Of a stretch of 64,000 nucleotides of DNA, positions 50,460-62,738 are shown piece after piece. Position numbers and translations under genes: made by a program. Below the pieces are notes generated by a model. The model ran no database searches. It had not been told where the DNA came from and saw only the letters and a program-made list of their open reading frames with translations. Origin of the DNA: Amaranthus tricolor. Lineage: Eukaryota; Streptophyta; Magnoliopsida; Caryophyllales; Amaranthaceae. Every line of letters begins with the position of its first letter. Position 1 is the first letter of the stretch. Location: assembly GCF_026212465.1 (NCBI RefSeq), contig NC_080049.1, forward strand, positions 4,764,683 through 4,828,682. Reading direction: 5' to 3'.

Positions 50460-51262
50460 TAACATCTATTTTCTCTTAATGCTTTCAACAACCTTCTTCT
50501 TCCGTTGACTGCGGCTACTACGAGCTGAAGTTTATGGACGATATTATAAATTCCGTGAAGGACTTTGTAGTCGAAAATATAGATGCCGTAAGTATTTGTT
50601 ACGTTTTTAATTAAATATATTATTGGTAAAATCTAATGTTAATACTAATCTTTTATTTTAATATTATATATAGGTTCAAACGACATTCTGAGGGAAACAC
50701 GCCCTTTGAAAAGTGAAGAGATGCGCGAAATAAAAGACAAGATTGCCGTGCATCTTGCTAATATTTGTCCTTGATAAATTCTAATTACAGTAGATTATTT
50801 TTTATACTTTAATGTATATATATATATATGTACCTAATATTAATTATATTATATATACGAGCGAGAGTTTTTTATTACTATTGCATTATTATAATGTTTA
50901 TTAATGTGATTATCATTGGATTAATCACTGTTATTACATTGTATTATTATTGCATTATTATAAAGATAAAACAGAAAAAGAAAAAAAAAAAAAAAAAAGA
51001 GGTAGTTGATGCGGTTTTGAACATGACCGTAGCAAATAAAGAGTGTTATTTACTGCGGTTTTGGCCCATAACCGCAGCAAATAACACTCTTTATTTGCTG
51101 CGGTTTTTGCCCATGACCGCAGCAAATAAGTCCCATATTTGCTGCGGTTTTGAACCGCCGCAATTAAAGTACGACATTTGCTACTATCACAATTGCTGGG
51201 GGCCAAAACCGCAGCAAATAATGGCAAAAAAACCGCAGCAAATGATGTTTTATCCACTAGTG
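50460..51262 (+). mobile_element. CACTA 3' end, copy 12 (class P)
   Basis: It is the last of the P-P-P run. The next unit is Q. Confidence 0.8.
50498..50774 (+). pseudogene. Ulp1-like fragment, copy 12 (frameshifted)
   Basis: It has the P-type frameshift, with a stop at 50689-50691. Exon 1 also has Gly to Val (ttt gta gtc). Confidence 0.73.
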
Positions 51263-52376
51263 TTGGTATATATTATTGTGTTAAAGTGGTTAGAATTTAA
51301 AATCATAGTCATATGCTAGAAATTATGTGTTAAGTTGCGATGCTTTGCATTTTTAAGCGTTTTCTCCACTTTTGCACATAAAGTAACTCAAACTTTGTTT
51401 GTTTTGAACGAATCTTGGTACAAAACACTATTTGGTATATATTATTGTGTTAAAGTGGTTAGAATTGAAAATCATAGTGATATGCTAGAAATTACAAGTT
51501 AAGTTGCGATTTTATGCGTTTTTGACACTTTTGCGCATAAAGTAGCTCAAACTTGGTTTGTTTTGAAAGAAACTTGGCACACAACACTATTTGGTGTATG
51601 TTATTGTGTTCAAGTGGTTGAAATTGAAAATCATAGTCATATGCTAGAAATTATGTGTTATGTTGCGATTTTTAATGGTTTTTAAGCGTTTTTGACACTG
51701 TTGCGCATAAAGTAGCTCAAACTTGGTTGTTTTGTACGAAACTTAGCACACAACACTATTTGGTATATATTATTGTGTTTAAGTGGTTAGAATTGAAAAT
51801 CATAGTCATATGCTATAAATTACGCGTTAAGCTGCGATTTTATGCGTTTTTAAGCGTTTTAGACACTTTTGCGCATAAAGTAGTTTAAACTTGGTTTGTT
51901 TTGCACGAAACTTGGCATAGAACACTATTTGGTATATATTATTGTGTTGAAGTGGTTAGAATTGAAAATCATAGTCATATGCTAGAAATAACGTATTAAG
52001 TTGCGATTTTAGGGGTTTTTAAGCGTTTTTGTCAATTTCGCGCGTAAAGTACGTCAAACATGGTTTGTTATGCACGAAACCTGGCACACAACACTATTTG
52101 GCATATATTATTTCGTTGAAATTGTTGGAATTGAAAATAATAGTCATATGCTAGAAATTAGAAGTTAAGTTGCGATTTTAAGGGTTTTTAAGCGTTTTTG
52201 TTAATTTCGCGCGTAAAGTAGCTAAACTTTGTTTGTTTTGCACGAAACTTGGCATACAACACTATTTTGTATATATTATTGTGTAGAAGTTGTTAGAATT
52301 GAAAATAATAGTCATATTCTAGAATTTACGTGTTAAGTTGCGATTTTATGCGTTTTTAAGCGTTTTTGTCAATTTC
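51263..52376. repeat. Satellite block B12
   Basis: It is 1114 bp, with the pre-Q mark gtagctaaac near 52219. Confidence 0.9.
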
Positions 52377-53164
52377 TAACATCTATTTTCTCTTAATGCT
52401 TTCAACAACCTTCTTCTTCCGTTGACTGCGGCTACTACGCGCTGAAGTTTATGGAAGATATTATAAATTCCGTGAAGGACTTTGGAGTCGAAAATATAGA
52501 TGCCGTAAGTATTTGTTACGTTTTTAATTAAATATATTATTGGTAAAATCTAATGTTAATACTAATCTTTTATTTTAATATTATATATAGGTTTTAAACG
52601 ACATTCCGAGGGAAACACGCCCTTTGAAAAGTGAAGAGATGCGCGAAATAAAAGACAAGATTGCCGTGCATCTTGCTAATATTTGTCCTTGATAAATTCT
52701 AATTACAGTAGATTATTTTTTATACTTTAATGTATATATATATATGTACGTAATATTAATTATATTATATATACGAGCGAGAGTTTATTATTACTATTGC
52801 ATTATTATAATGTTGATTAATGTGATTATCATTGGATTAATCACTGTTATTACATTGTATTATTATAAAGATAAAACAGAAAAAGAAAAAAAAAAAAAAA
52901 GAGGTAGTTGATGCGGTTTTGAACATGACCGCAGCAAATAAAGAGTGTTATTTGCTGCGGTTTTGGCCCATGACCGCAGCAAATAACACTCTTTATTTGC
53001 TGCGGTTTTTGCCCATGACCGCAGCAAATAAGTCCCATATTTGCTGCGGTTTTGAACCGCAGCAATTAAAGTACGACATTTGCTACTATCACAATTGCTG
53101 GGGGCCAAAACCGCAGCAAATAATGGCAAAAAAACCGCAGCAAATGATGTTTTTTCCACTAGTG
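52377..53164 (+). mobile_element. CACTA 3' end, copy 13 (class Q)
   Basis: It matches copies 5 and 8 and is followed by an R unit. Confidence 0.81.
52415..52692 (+). pseudogene. Ulp1-like C-terminal fragment, copy 13 (open frame)
   Basis: Exons 52415-52504 and 52591-52692 give the same 63 residues as copy 5. Confidence 0.78.
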
Positions 53165-54280
53165 TTGGTATATATTATTGTGTTAAAGTGGTTAGAATTT
53201 AAAATCATAGTCATATGCTAGAAAATATGTGTTAAGTTGCAATGCTTTGCATTTTTAAGCGTTTTCTCCACTTTTGCACATAAAGTAACTCAAACTTTGT
53301 TTGTTTTGAACGAAACTTGGTACAAAACACTATTTGGTATATATTATTGTGTTAAAGTGGTTAGAATTGAAAATCATAGTGATATGCTAGAAATTACAAG
53401 TTAAGTTGCGATTTTATGCGTTTTTGACACTTTTGCGCATAAAGTAGCTCAAACTTGGTTTGTTTTGAAAGAAACTTGGCACACAACACTATTTGGTGTA
53501 TGTTATTGTGTTCAAGTGGTTGAAATTGAAAATCATAGTCATATGCTAGAAATTATGTGTTATGTTGCGATTTTTAAGGGTTTTTAAGCGTTTTTGACAC
53601 TGTTGCGCATAAAGTAGCTCAAACTTGGTTTGTTTTGTACGAAACTTAGCACACAACACTATTTGGTATATATTATTGTGTTTAAGTGGTTAGAATTGAA
53701 AATCATAGTCATATGCTATAAATTACGCGTTAAGCTGCGATTTTATGCGTTTTTAAGCGTTTTAGACACTTTTGCGCATAAAGTAGTTTAAACTTGGTTT
53801 GTTTTGCACGAAACTTGGCATAGAACACTATTTGGTATATATTATTGTGTTGAAGTGGTTAGAATTGAAAATCATAGTCATATGCTAGAAATAACGTATT
53901 AAGTTGCGATTTTAGGGGTTTTTAAGCGTTTTTGTCAATTTCGCGCGTAAAGTAGGTCAAACATGGTTTGTTATGCACGAAACCTGGCACACAACACTAT
54001 TTGGCATATATTATTTTGTTGAAATTGTTGGAATTGAAAATAATAGTCATATGCTAGAAATTAGAAGTTAAGTTGCGATTTTAAGGGTTTTTAAGCGTTT
54101 TTGTTAATTTCGCGCGTAAAGTACCTCAAACTTTGTTTGTTTTGCACGAAACTTGGCATACAACACTATTTTGTATATATTATTGTGTAGAAGTTGTTAT
54201 AATTGGAAATAATAGTCATATTCTAGAATTTACGTGTTAAGTTGCGATTTTATGCGTTTTTAAGCGTTTTTGTCAATTTC
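53165..54280. repeat. Satellite block B13
   Basis: It is 1116 bp and nearly the same as B8. A private change is gttgcaatgc near 53236. Confidence 0.9.
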
Positions 54281-55083
54281 TAACATCTATTTTCTCTTAA
54301 TGCTTTCAACAACCTTCTTCTTCCGTTGACTGCGGCTACTACGCGCTGAAGTTTATGGACGATATTATAAATTCCGTGAAGGACTTTGGAGTCGAAAATA
54401 TAGATGCCGTAAGTATTTGTTACGTTTTTAATTAAATATATTATTGGTAAAATCTAATGTTAATACTAATCTTTTATTTTAATATTATATATAGGTTTTA
54501 AACGACATTCTGAGGGAAACAGCCCTTTGAAAAGTGAAGAGATGCGTGAAATAAAAGACAAGATTGCCGTGCATCTTGCTAATATTTGTCCTTGATAAAT
54601 TCTAATTACAGTAGATTATTTTTTATACTTTAATGTATATATATATATGTACGTAATATTAATTATATTATATATACGAGCGAGAGTTTATTATTACTAT
54701 TGCATTATTATAATGTTGATTAATGTGATTATCATTGGATTAATCACTGTTATTACATTGTATTATTATTGCATTATTATAAAGATAAAACAGAAAAAGA
54801 AAAAAAAAAAAAAAAAAAAGAGGTAGTTGATGCGGTTTTGAACATGACCGCAGCAAATAAAGAGTGTTATTTGCTGCGGTTTTGGCCCATGACCGCAGCA
54901 AATAACACTCTTTATTTGCTGCGGTTTTTGCCCATGACCGCAGCAAATAAGTCCCATATTTGCTGCGGTTTTGAACCGCCGCAATTAAAGTACGACATTT
55001 GCTACTATCACAATTGCTGGGGGCCAAAACCGCAGCAAATAATGGCAAAAAAACCGCAGCAAATGATGTTTTTTACACTAGTG
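54281..55083 (+). mobile_element. CACTA 3' end, copy 14 (class R)
   Basis: It has the R terminus ttttttacactagtg and a long poly-A tract (ending 54819). Confidence 0.81.
54319..54595 (+). pseudogene. Ulp1-like fragment, copy 14 (premature stop)
   Basis: The last exon starts at 54495 and stops at 54528-54530 by the R-type deletion. Confidence 0.74.
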
Positions 55084-56198
55084 TTGGTATATATTATTGT
55101 GTTAAAGTGGTTAGAATTTAAAATCATAGTCATATGCTAGAAATTATGTGTTAAGTTGCGATGCTTTGCATTTTTAAGCGTTTTCTCCACTTTTGCACAT
55201 AAAGTAACTCAAACTTTGTTTGTTTTGAATGAAACTTGGTACAAAACACTATTTGGTATATATTATTGTGTTAAAGTTGTTAGAATTGAAAATCATAGTG
55301 ATATGCTAGAAATTACAAGTTAAGTTGCGATTTTATGCGTTTTTGACACTTTTGCGCATAAAGTAGCTCAAACTTGGTTTGTTTTGAAAGAAACTTGGCA
55401 CACAACACTATTTGGTGTATGTTATTGTGTTCAAGTGGTTGAAATTAAAAATCATAGTCATATGCTAGAAATTATGTGTTATGTTGCGATTTTTAATGGT
55501 TTTTAAGCGTTTTTGACACTGTTGCGCATAAAGTAGCTCAAACTTGGTTGTTTTGTACGAAACTTAGCACACAACACTATTTGGTATATATTATTATGTT
55601 TAAGTGGTTAGAATTGAAAATCATAGTCATATGCTATAAATTACGCGTTAAGCTGCGATTTTATGCGTTTTTAAACGTTTTAGACACTTTTGCGCATAAA
55701 GTAGTTTAAACTTGGTTTGTTTTGCACGAAACTTGGCATAGAACACTATTTGGTATATATTATTGTGTTGAAGTGGTTAGAATTGAAAATCATAGTCATA
55801 TGCTAGAAATAACGTATTAAGTTGCGATTTTAGGGGTTTTTAAGCGTTTTTGTCAATTTCGCGCGTAAAGTACGTCAAACATGGTTTGTTATGCACGAAA
55901 CCTGGCACACAACACTATTTGGCATATATTATTTCGTTGAAATTGTTGGAATTGAAAATAATAGTCATATGCTAGAAATTAGAAGTTAAGTTGCGATTTT
56001 AAGGGTTTTTAAGCGTTTTTGTTAATTTCGCGCGTAAAGTAGCTCAAACTTTGTTTGTTTTGCACGAAACTTGGCATACAACACTATTTTGTATATATTA
56101 TTGTGTAGAAGTTGTTAGAATTGAAAATAATAGTCATATTCTAGAATTTACGTGTTAAGTTGCGATTTTATGCGTTTTTAAGCGTTTTTGTCAATTTC
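55084..56198. repeat. Satellite block B14 (R/P mosaic)
   Basis: It is 1115 bp. It begins R-like (gaatgaaacttgg near 55227) but from about 55375 on carries P marks (cttggtttgttttgaaag, aatggttttt, cttggttgttttg, aagtacgtc), placing an exchange point between about 55240 and 55375. Confidence 0.87.
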
Positions 56199-57002
56199 TA
56201 ACATCTATTTTCTCTTAATGCTTTCAACAACCTTCTTCTTCCGTTGACTGCGGCTACTACGAGCTGAAGTTTATGGACGATATTATAAATTCCGTGAAGG
56301 ACTTTGGAGTCGAAAATATAGATGCCGTAAGTATTTGTTACGTTTTTAATTAAATATATTATTGGTAAAATCTAATGTTAATACTAATCTTTTATTTTAA
56401 TATTATATATAGGTTCAAACGACATTCTGAGGGAAACACGCCCTTTGAAAAGTGAAGAGATGCGCGAAATAAAAGACAAGATTGCCGTGCATCTTGCTAA
56501 TATTTGTCCTTGATAAATTCTAATTACAGTAGATTATTTTTTATACTTTAATGTATATATATATATATGTACCTAATATTAATTATATTATATATACGAG
56601 CGAGAGTTTTTTATTACTATTGCATTATTATAATGTTTATTAATGTGATTATCATTGGATTAATCACTGTTATTACATTGTATTATTATTGCATTATTAT
56701 AAAGATAAAACAGAAAAAGAAAAAAAAAAAAAAAAAAAGAGGTAGTTGATGCGGTTTTGAACATGACCGTAGCAAATAAAGAGTGTTATTTACTGCGGTT
56801 TTGGCCCATAACCGCAGCAAATAACACTCTTTATTTGCTGCGGTTTTTGCCCATGACCGCAGCAAATAAGTCCCATATTTGCTGCGGTTTTGAACCGCCG
56901 CAATTAAAGTACGACATTTGCTACTATCACAATTGCTGGGGGCCAAAACCGCAGCAAATAATGGCAAAAAAACCGCAGCAAATGATGTTTTATCCACTAG
57001 TG
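56199..57002 (+). mobile_element. CACTA 3' end, copy 15 (class P)
   Basis: It is a single P unit between an R and a Q unit, and closes the shortest Q-R-P cycle in the window. Confidence 0.8.
56237..56513 (+). pseudogene. Ulp1-like fragment, copy 15 (frameshifted)
   Basis: It has the P-type frameshift, with a stop at 56428-56430. Confidence 0.73.
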
Positions 57003-58116
57003 TTGGTATATATTATTGTGTTAAAGTGGTTAGAATTTAAAATCATAGTCATATGCTAGAAATTATGTGTTAAGTTGCGATGCTTTGCATTTTTAAGCGT
57101 TTTCTCCACTTTTGCACATAAAGTAACTCAAACTTTGTTTGTTTTGAACGAATCTTGGTACAAAACACTATTTGGTATATATTATTGTGTTAAAGTGGTT
57201 AGAATTGAAAATCATAGTGATATGCTAGAAATTACAAGTTAAGTTGCGATTTTATGCGTTTTTGACACTTTTGCGCATAAAGTAGCTCAAACTTGGTTTG
57301 TTTTGAAAGAAACTTGGCACACAACACTATTTGGTGTATGTTATTGTGTTCAAGTGGTTGAAATTGAAAATCATAGTCATATGCTAGAAATTATGTGTTA
57401 TGTTGCGATTTTTAATGGTTTTTAAGCGTTTTTGACACTGTTGCGCATAAAGTAGCTCAAACTTGGTTGTTTTGTACGAAACTTAGCACACAACACTATT
57501 TGGTATATATTATTGTGTTTAAGTGGTTAGAATTGAAAATCATAGTCATATGCTATAAATTACGCGTTAAGCTGCGATTTTATGCGTTTTTAAGCGTTTT
57601 AGACACTTTTGCGCATAAAGTAGTTTAAACTTGGTTTGTTTTGCACGAAACTTGGCATAGAACACTATTTGGTATATATTATTGTGTTGAAGTGGTTAGA
57701 ATTGAAAATCATAGTCATATGCTAGAAATAACGTATTAAGTTGCGATTTTAGGGGTTTTTAAGCGTTTTTGTCAATTTCGCGCGTAAAGTACGTCAAACA
57801 TGGTTTGTTATGCACGAAACCTGGCACACAACACTATTTGGCATATATTATTTCGTTGAAATTGTTGGAATTGAAAATAATAGTCATATGCTAGAAATTA
57901 GAAGTTAAGTTGCGATTTTAAGGGTTTTTAAGCGTTTTTGTTAATTTCGCGCGTAAAGTAGCTAAACTTTGTTTGTTTTGCACGAAACTTGGCATACAAC
58001 ACTATTTTGTATATATTATTGTGTAGAAGTTGTTAGAATTGAAAATAATAGTCATATTCTAGAATTTACGTGTTAAGTTGCGATTTTATGCGTTTTTAAG
58101 CGTTTTTGTCAATTTC
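57003..58116. repeat. Satellite block B15
   Basis: It is 1114 bp, with gaacgaatcttgg at the start and the pre-Q mark gtagctaaac near 57957. Confidence 0.9.
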
Positions 58117-58906
58117 TAACATCTATTTTCTCTTAATGCTTTCAACAACCTTCTTCTTCCGTTGACTGCGGCTACTACGCGCTGAAGTTTATGGAAGATA
58201 TTATAAATTCCGTGAAGGACTTTGGAGTCGAAAATATAGATGCCGTAAGTATTTGTTACGTTTTTAATTAAATATATTATTGGTAAAATCTAATGTTAAT
58301 ACTAATCTTTTATTTTAATATTATATATAGGTTTTAAACGACATTCCGAGGGAAACACGCCCTTTGAAAAGTGAAGAGATGCGCGAAATAAAAGACAAGA
58401 TTGCCGTGCATCTTGCTAATATTTGTCCTTGATAAATTCTAATTACAGTAGATTATTTTTTATACTTTAATGTATATATATATATGTACGTAATATTAAT
58501 TATATTATATATACGAGCGAGAGTTTATTATTACTATTGCATTATTATAATGTTGATTAATGTGATTATCATTGGATTAATCACTGTTATTACATTGTAT
58601 TATTATAAAGATAAAACAGAAAAAGAAAAAAAAAAAAAAAAAGAGGTAGTTGATGCGGTTTTGAACATGACCGCAGCAAATAAAGAGTGTTATTTGCTGC
58701 GATTTTGGCCCATGACCGCAGCAAATAACACTCTTTATTTGCGGCGGTTTTTGCCCATGACCGCAGCAAATAAGTCCCATATTTGCTGCGGTTTTGAACC
58801 GCAGCAATTAAAGTACGACATTTGCTACTATCACAATTGCTGGGGGCCAAAACCGCAGCAAATAATGGCAAAAAAACCGCAGCAAATGATGTTTTTTCCA
58901 CTAGTG
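58117..58906 (+). mobile_element. CACTA 3' end, copy 16 (class Q)
   Basis: It is Q type with two private changes in the subterminal repeats (gctgcgatttt near 58697 and ttgcggcgg near 58739), which break the perfect inverted repeat. Confidence 0.81.
58155..58432 (+). pseudogene. Ulp1-like C-terminal fragment, copy 16 (open frame)
   Basis: Exons 58155-58244 and 58331-58432 give the same 63 residues as copy 5. Confidence 0.78.
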
Positions 58907-60022
58907 TTGGTATATATTATTGTGTTAAAGTGGTTAGAATTTAAAATCATAGTCATATGCTAGAAAATATGTGTTAAGTTGCGATGCTTTGCATTTTTTA
59001 AGCGTTTTCTCCACTTTTGCACATAAAGTAACTCAAACTTTGTTTGTTTTGAACGAAACTTGGTACAAAACACTATTTGGTATATATTATTGTGTTAAAG
59101 TGGTTAGAATTGAAAATCATAGTGATATGCTAGAAATTACAAGTTAAGTTGCGATTTTATGCGTTTTTGACACTTTTGCGCATAAAGTAGCTCAAACTTG
59201 GTTTGTTTTGAAAGAAACTTGGCACACAACACTATTTGGTGTATGTTATTGTGTTCAAGTGGTTGAAATTGAAAATCATAGTCATATGCTAGAAATTATG
59301 TGTTATGTTGCGATTTTTAAGGGTTTTTAAGCGTTTTTGACACTGTTGCGCATAAAGTAGCTCAAACTTGGTTTGTTTTGTACGAAACTTAGCACACAAC
59401 ACTATTTGGTATATATTATTGTGTTTAAGTGGTTAGAATTGAAAATCATAGTCATATGCTATAAATTACGCGTTAAGCTGCGATTTTATGCGTTTTTAAG
59501 CGTTTTAGACACTTTTGCGCATAAAGTAGTTTAAACTTGGTTTGTTTTGCACGAAACTTGGCATAGAACACTATTTGGTATATATTATTGTGTTGAAGTG
59601 GTTAGAATTGAAAATCATAGTCATATGCTAGAAATAACGTATTAAGTTGCGATTTTAGGGGTTTTTAAGCGTTTTTGTCAATTTCGCGCGTAAAGTAGGT
59701 CAAACATGGTTTGTTATGCACGAAACCTGGCACACAACACTATTTGGCATATTTATTTTGTTGAATTGTTGGAATTGAAAATAATAGTCATATGCTAGAA
59801 ATTAGAAGTTAAGTTGCGATTTTAAGGGTTTTTAAGCGTTTTTGTTAATTTCGCGCTGTAAAGTACCTCAAACTTTGTTTGTTTTGCACGAAACTTGGCA
59901 TACAACACTATTTTGTATATATTATTGTGTAGAAGTTGTTATAATTGGAAATAATAGTCATATTCTAGAATTTACGTGTTAAGTTGCGATTTTATGCGTT
60001 TTTAAGCGTTTTTGTCAATTTC
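58907..60022. repeat. Satellite block B16
   Basis: It is 1116 bp, with pre-R marks at the end. From about 59750 on it has several one- or two-base indels (gcatatttatt, gttgaattgttgg, cgcgctgtaaag) not seen in other blocks. Confidence 0.88.
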
Positions 60023-60822
60023 TAACATCTATTTTCTCTTAATGCTTTCAACAACCTTCTTCTTCCGTTGACTGCGGCTACTACGCGCTGAAGTTTATGG
60101 ACGATATTATAAATTCCGTGAAGGACTTTGGAGTCGAAATATAGATGCCGTAAGTATTTGTTACGTTTTTAATTAAATATATTATTGGTAAAATCTAATG
60201 TTAATACTAATCTTTTATTTTAATATTATATATAGGTTTTTAAACGACATTCTGAGGGAAACAGCCCTTTGAAAAGTGAAGAGATGCGTGAATAAAAGAC
60301 AAGATTGCCGTGCATCTTGCTAATATTTGTCCTTGATAAATTCTAATTACAGTAGATTATTTTTTATACTTTAATGTATATATATATATGTACGTAATAT
60401 TAATTATATTATATATACGAGCGAGAGTTATTATTACTATTGCATTATTATAATGTTGATTAATGTGATTATCATTGGATTAATCACTGTTATTACATTG
60501 TATTATTATTGCATTATTATAAAGATAAAACAGAAAAAAGAAAAAAAAAAAAAAAAAAAGAGGTAGTTGATGCGGTTTTGAACATGACCGCAGCAAATAA
60601 AGAGTGTTATTTGCTGCGGTTTTGGCCATGACCGCAGCAAATAACACTCTTTATTTGCTGCGGTTTTTGCCCATGACCGCAGCAAATAAGTCCCATATTT
60701 GCTGCGGTTTTGAACCGCCGCAATTAAAGTACGACATTTGCTACTATCACAATTGCTGGGGGCCAAAACCGCAGCAAATAATGGCAAAAAAACCGCAGCA
60801 CATGATGTTTTTTACACTAGTG
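60023..60822 (+). mobile_element. CACTA 3' end, copy 17 (class R, indel-rich)
   Basis: It is R type by aaacagccc, gtgaat and ttttttacactagtg. It has private indels (ttggccatgacc near 60622, cgagagttatt near 60423) and gcagcacatg near 60796. After the terminus the satellite reads tgtggtatat, one T fewer than elsewhere. Confidence 0.79.
60061..60336 (+). pseudogene. Ulp1-like fragment, copy 17 (multiple indels)
   Basis: Exon 1 has lost one A (gtcgaaatatag). The last exon has an extra T after the acceptor, the R-type deletion, and another lost A (gcgtgaataaaag). Confidence 0.72.
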
Positions 60823-61941
60823 TGGTATATATTATTGTGTTAAAGTGGTTAGAATTTAAAATCATAGTCATATGCTAGAAATTATGTGTTAAGTTGCGAT
60901 GCTTTGCATTTTTAAGCGTTTTCTCCACTTTTGCACATAAAGTAACTCAAACTTTGTTTGTTTTGAATGAAACTTGGTACAAAACACTATTTGGTATATA
61001 TTATTGTGTTAAAGTGGTTAGAATTGAAAATCATAGTGATATGCTAGAAATTACAAGTTAAGTTGCGATTTTTATGCGTTTTTGACACTTTTGCGCATAA
61101 AGTAGCTCAAACTTGGATTGTTTTGAAAGAAACTTGGCACACAACACTATTTGGCGTATGTTATTGTGTTCAAGTGGTTGAAATTGGAAAATCATAGTCA
61201 TATGCTAGAAATTATGTGTTATGTTGCGATTTTTAAGGGTTTTTAAGCGGTTTTTGACACTGTTGCGCATAAACTAGCTCAAACTTGGTTTGTTTTGTAC
61301 GAAACTTAGCACACAACACTATTGGTATATATTATTGTGTTTAAGTGGTTAGAATTGAAAATCATAGTCATATGCTATAAATTACGCGGTTAAGCTGCGA
61401 TTTTATGCGTTTTTATGCGTTTTAGACACTTTTGCGCATAAAGTAGTTTAAACTTGGTTTGTTTTGCACGAAACTTGGCATAGAACACTATTTGGTATAT
61501 ATTATTGTGTTGAAGTGGTTAGAATTGAAAATCATAGTCATATGCTAGAAATAACGTATTAAGTTGCGATTTTAGGGGTTTTTAAGCGTTTTTGTCCAAT
61601 TTCGCGCGTAAAGTAGGTCAAACATGGTTTGTTATGCACGAAACCTGGCACACAACACTATTTGGCATATATTATTTCGTTGAATTTGTTGGAATTGAAA
61701 ATAATAGTCATATGCTAGAAATTAGAAGTTAAGTTGCGATTTTAAGGGTTTTTAAGCGTTTTTGTTAATTTCGCGCGGTAAAGTAGCTCAAACTTTGTTT
61801 GTTTTGCACGAAACTTGGCATACAACACTATTTTGTATATATTATGTGTAGAAGTTGTTAGAATTGAAAATAATAGTCATATTCTAGAATTTACGTGTTA
61901 AGTTGCGATTTTATGCGTTTTTAAGCGTTTTTGTCAATTTC
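60823..61941. repeat. Satellite block B17
   Basis: It is 1119 bp. It is R-like at the start (gaatgaaac, cttggattgttttg, cataaactagctc) with many one-base insertions (aattggaaaatc, aagcggttttt, gcggttaag, gtccaattt, cgcggtaaag). Confidence 0.87.
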
Positions 61942-62738
61942 TACATCTATTTTCTCTTAATGCTTTCAACACCTTCTTCTTCCGTTGACTGCGGCTACTA
62001 CGCCGTGAAGTTTATGGACGATATTATAAATTCCGTGAAGGACTTTGGAGTCGAAAATATAGATGCCGTAAGTATTTGTTACATTTTAATTAAATATATT
62101 ATTGGTAAAATCTAATGTTAATACTAATCTTTTATTTTAATATTATATATAGGTTTTAAACAACATTCTGAGGGAAACACGCCCTTTGAAAAGTGAAGAG
62201 ATGCGCGAAATAAAAGACAAGATTGCCGTGCATCTTGCTAATATTTGTCCTTAATAAATTCTAATTACAGTAGATTATTTTTTATACTTTAATGTATATA
62301 TATATATGTACGTAATATTAATTATATTATATATACGAGCGAGAGTTTATTATTACTATTGCATTATTATAATGTTGATTAATGTGATTATCATTGGACT
62401 AATCACTGTTATTACATTGTATTATTATTGCATTATTATAAAGATAAAACAGAAAAAGAAAAAAAAAAAAAAAAAGAGGTAGTTGATGCGGTTTTGAACA
62501 TGACCGCAGCAAATAAAGAGTGTTATTTGCTGCGGTTTTGGCCCATGACCGCAGCAAATAACACTCTTTATTTGCTGCGGTTTTTCCCCATGACCGCAGC
62601 AAATAAGTCCCATATTTGCTGCGGTTTTGAACCGCCGCAATTAAAGTACGACATTTGCTACTATCACAATTGCTGGGGCCAAAACCGCAGCAAATAATGG
62701 CAAAATAACCGCAGCAAATGATGTTTTTTCCACTAGTG
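61942..62738 (+). mobile_element. CACTA 3' end, copy 18 (outlier)
   Basis: It does not fit Q, R or P. It combines an open Ulp1 frame with the 1918-type 3' flank (contains the ttattgcattat segment), gaaccgccgcaatt and the terminus ttccactagtg. The left junction reads tttctacatc, and one subterminal link reads tttttcccc instead of tttttgccc. Confidence 0.8.
61978..62254 (+). pseudogene. Ulp1-like C-terminal fragment, copy 18 (open, divergent)
   Basis: Exon 1 (61978-62067) reads SSVDCGYYAVKF then MDDIINSVKDFGVENIDA. Val replaces Leu after CGYYA, closer to the CGYYVMKF-type pattern usual in transposon Ulp1 proteins. The intron (62068-62152) is 85 bp. The last exon (62153-62254) is open and reads VLNNILRETRPLKSEE, continues to ICP, and ends in TAA rather than TGA. 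The reading frame upstream of SSVDCG stays open into satellite sequence for about 25 codons, but that part is not Ulp1. Among the copies this may be nearest to the captured gene. Confidence 0.77.

Noticed and set aside
61903..62115. 70-codon frame as a complete small gene
   Set aside because: It starts in satellite, includes the true Ulp1 exon and then reads into the intron. Only the 61978-62067 part is gene-derived.
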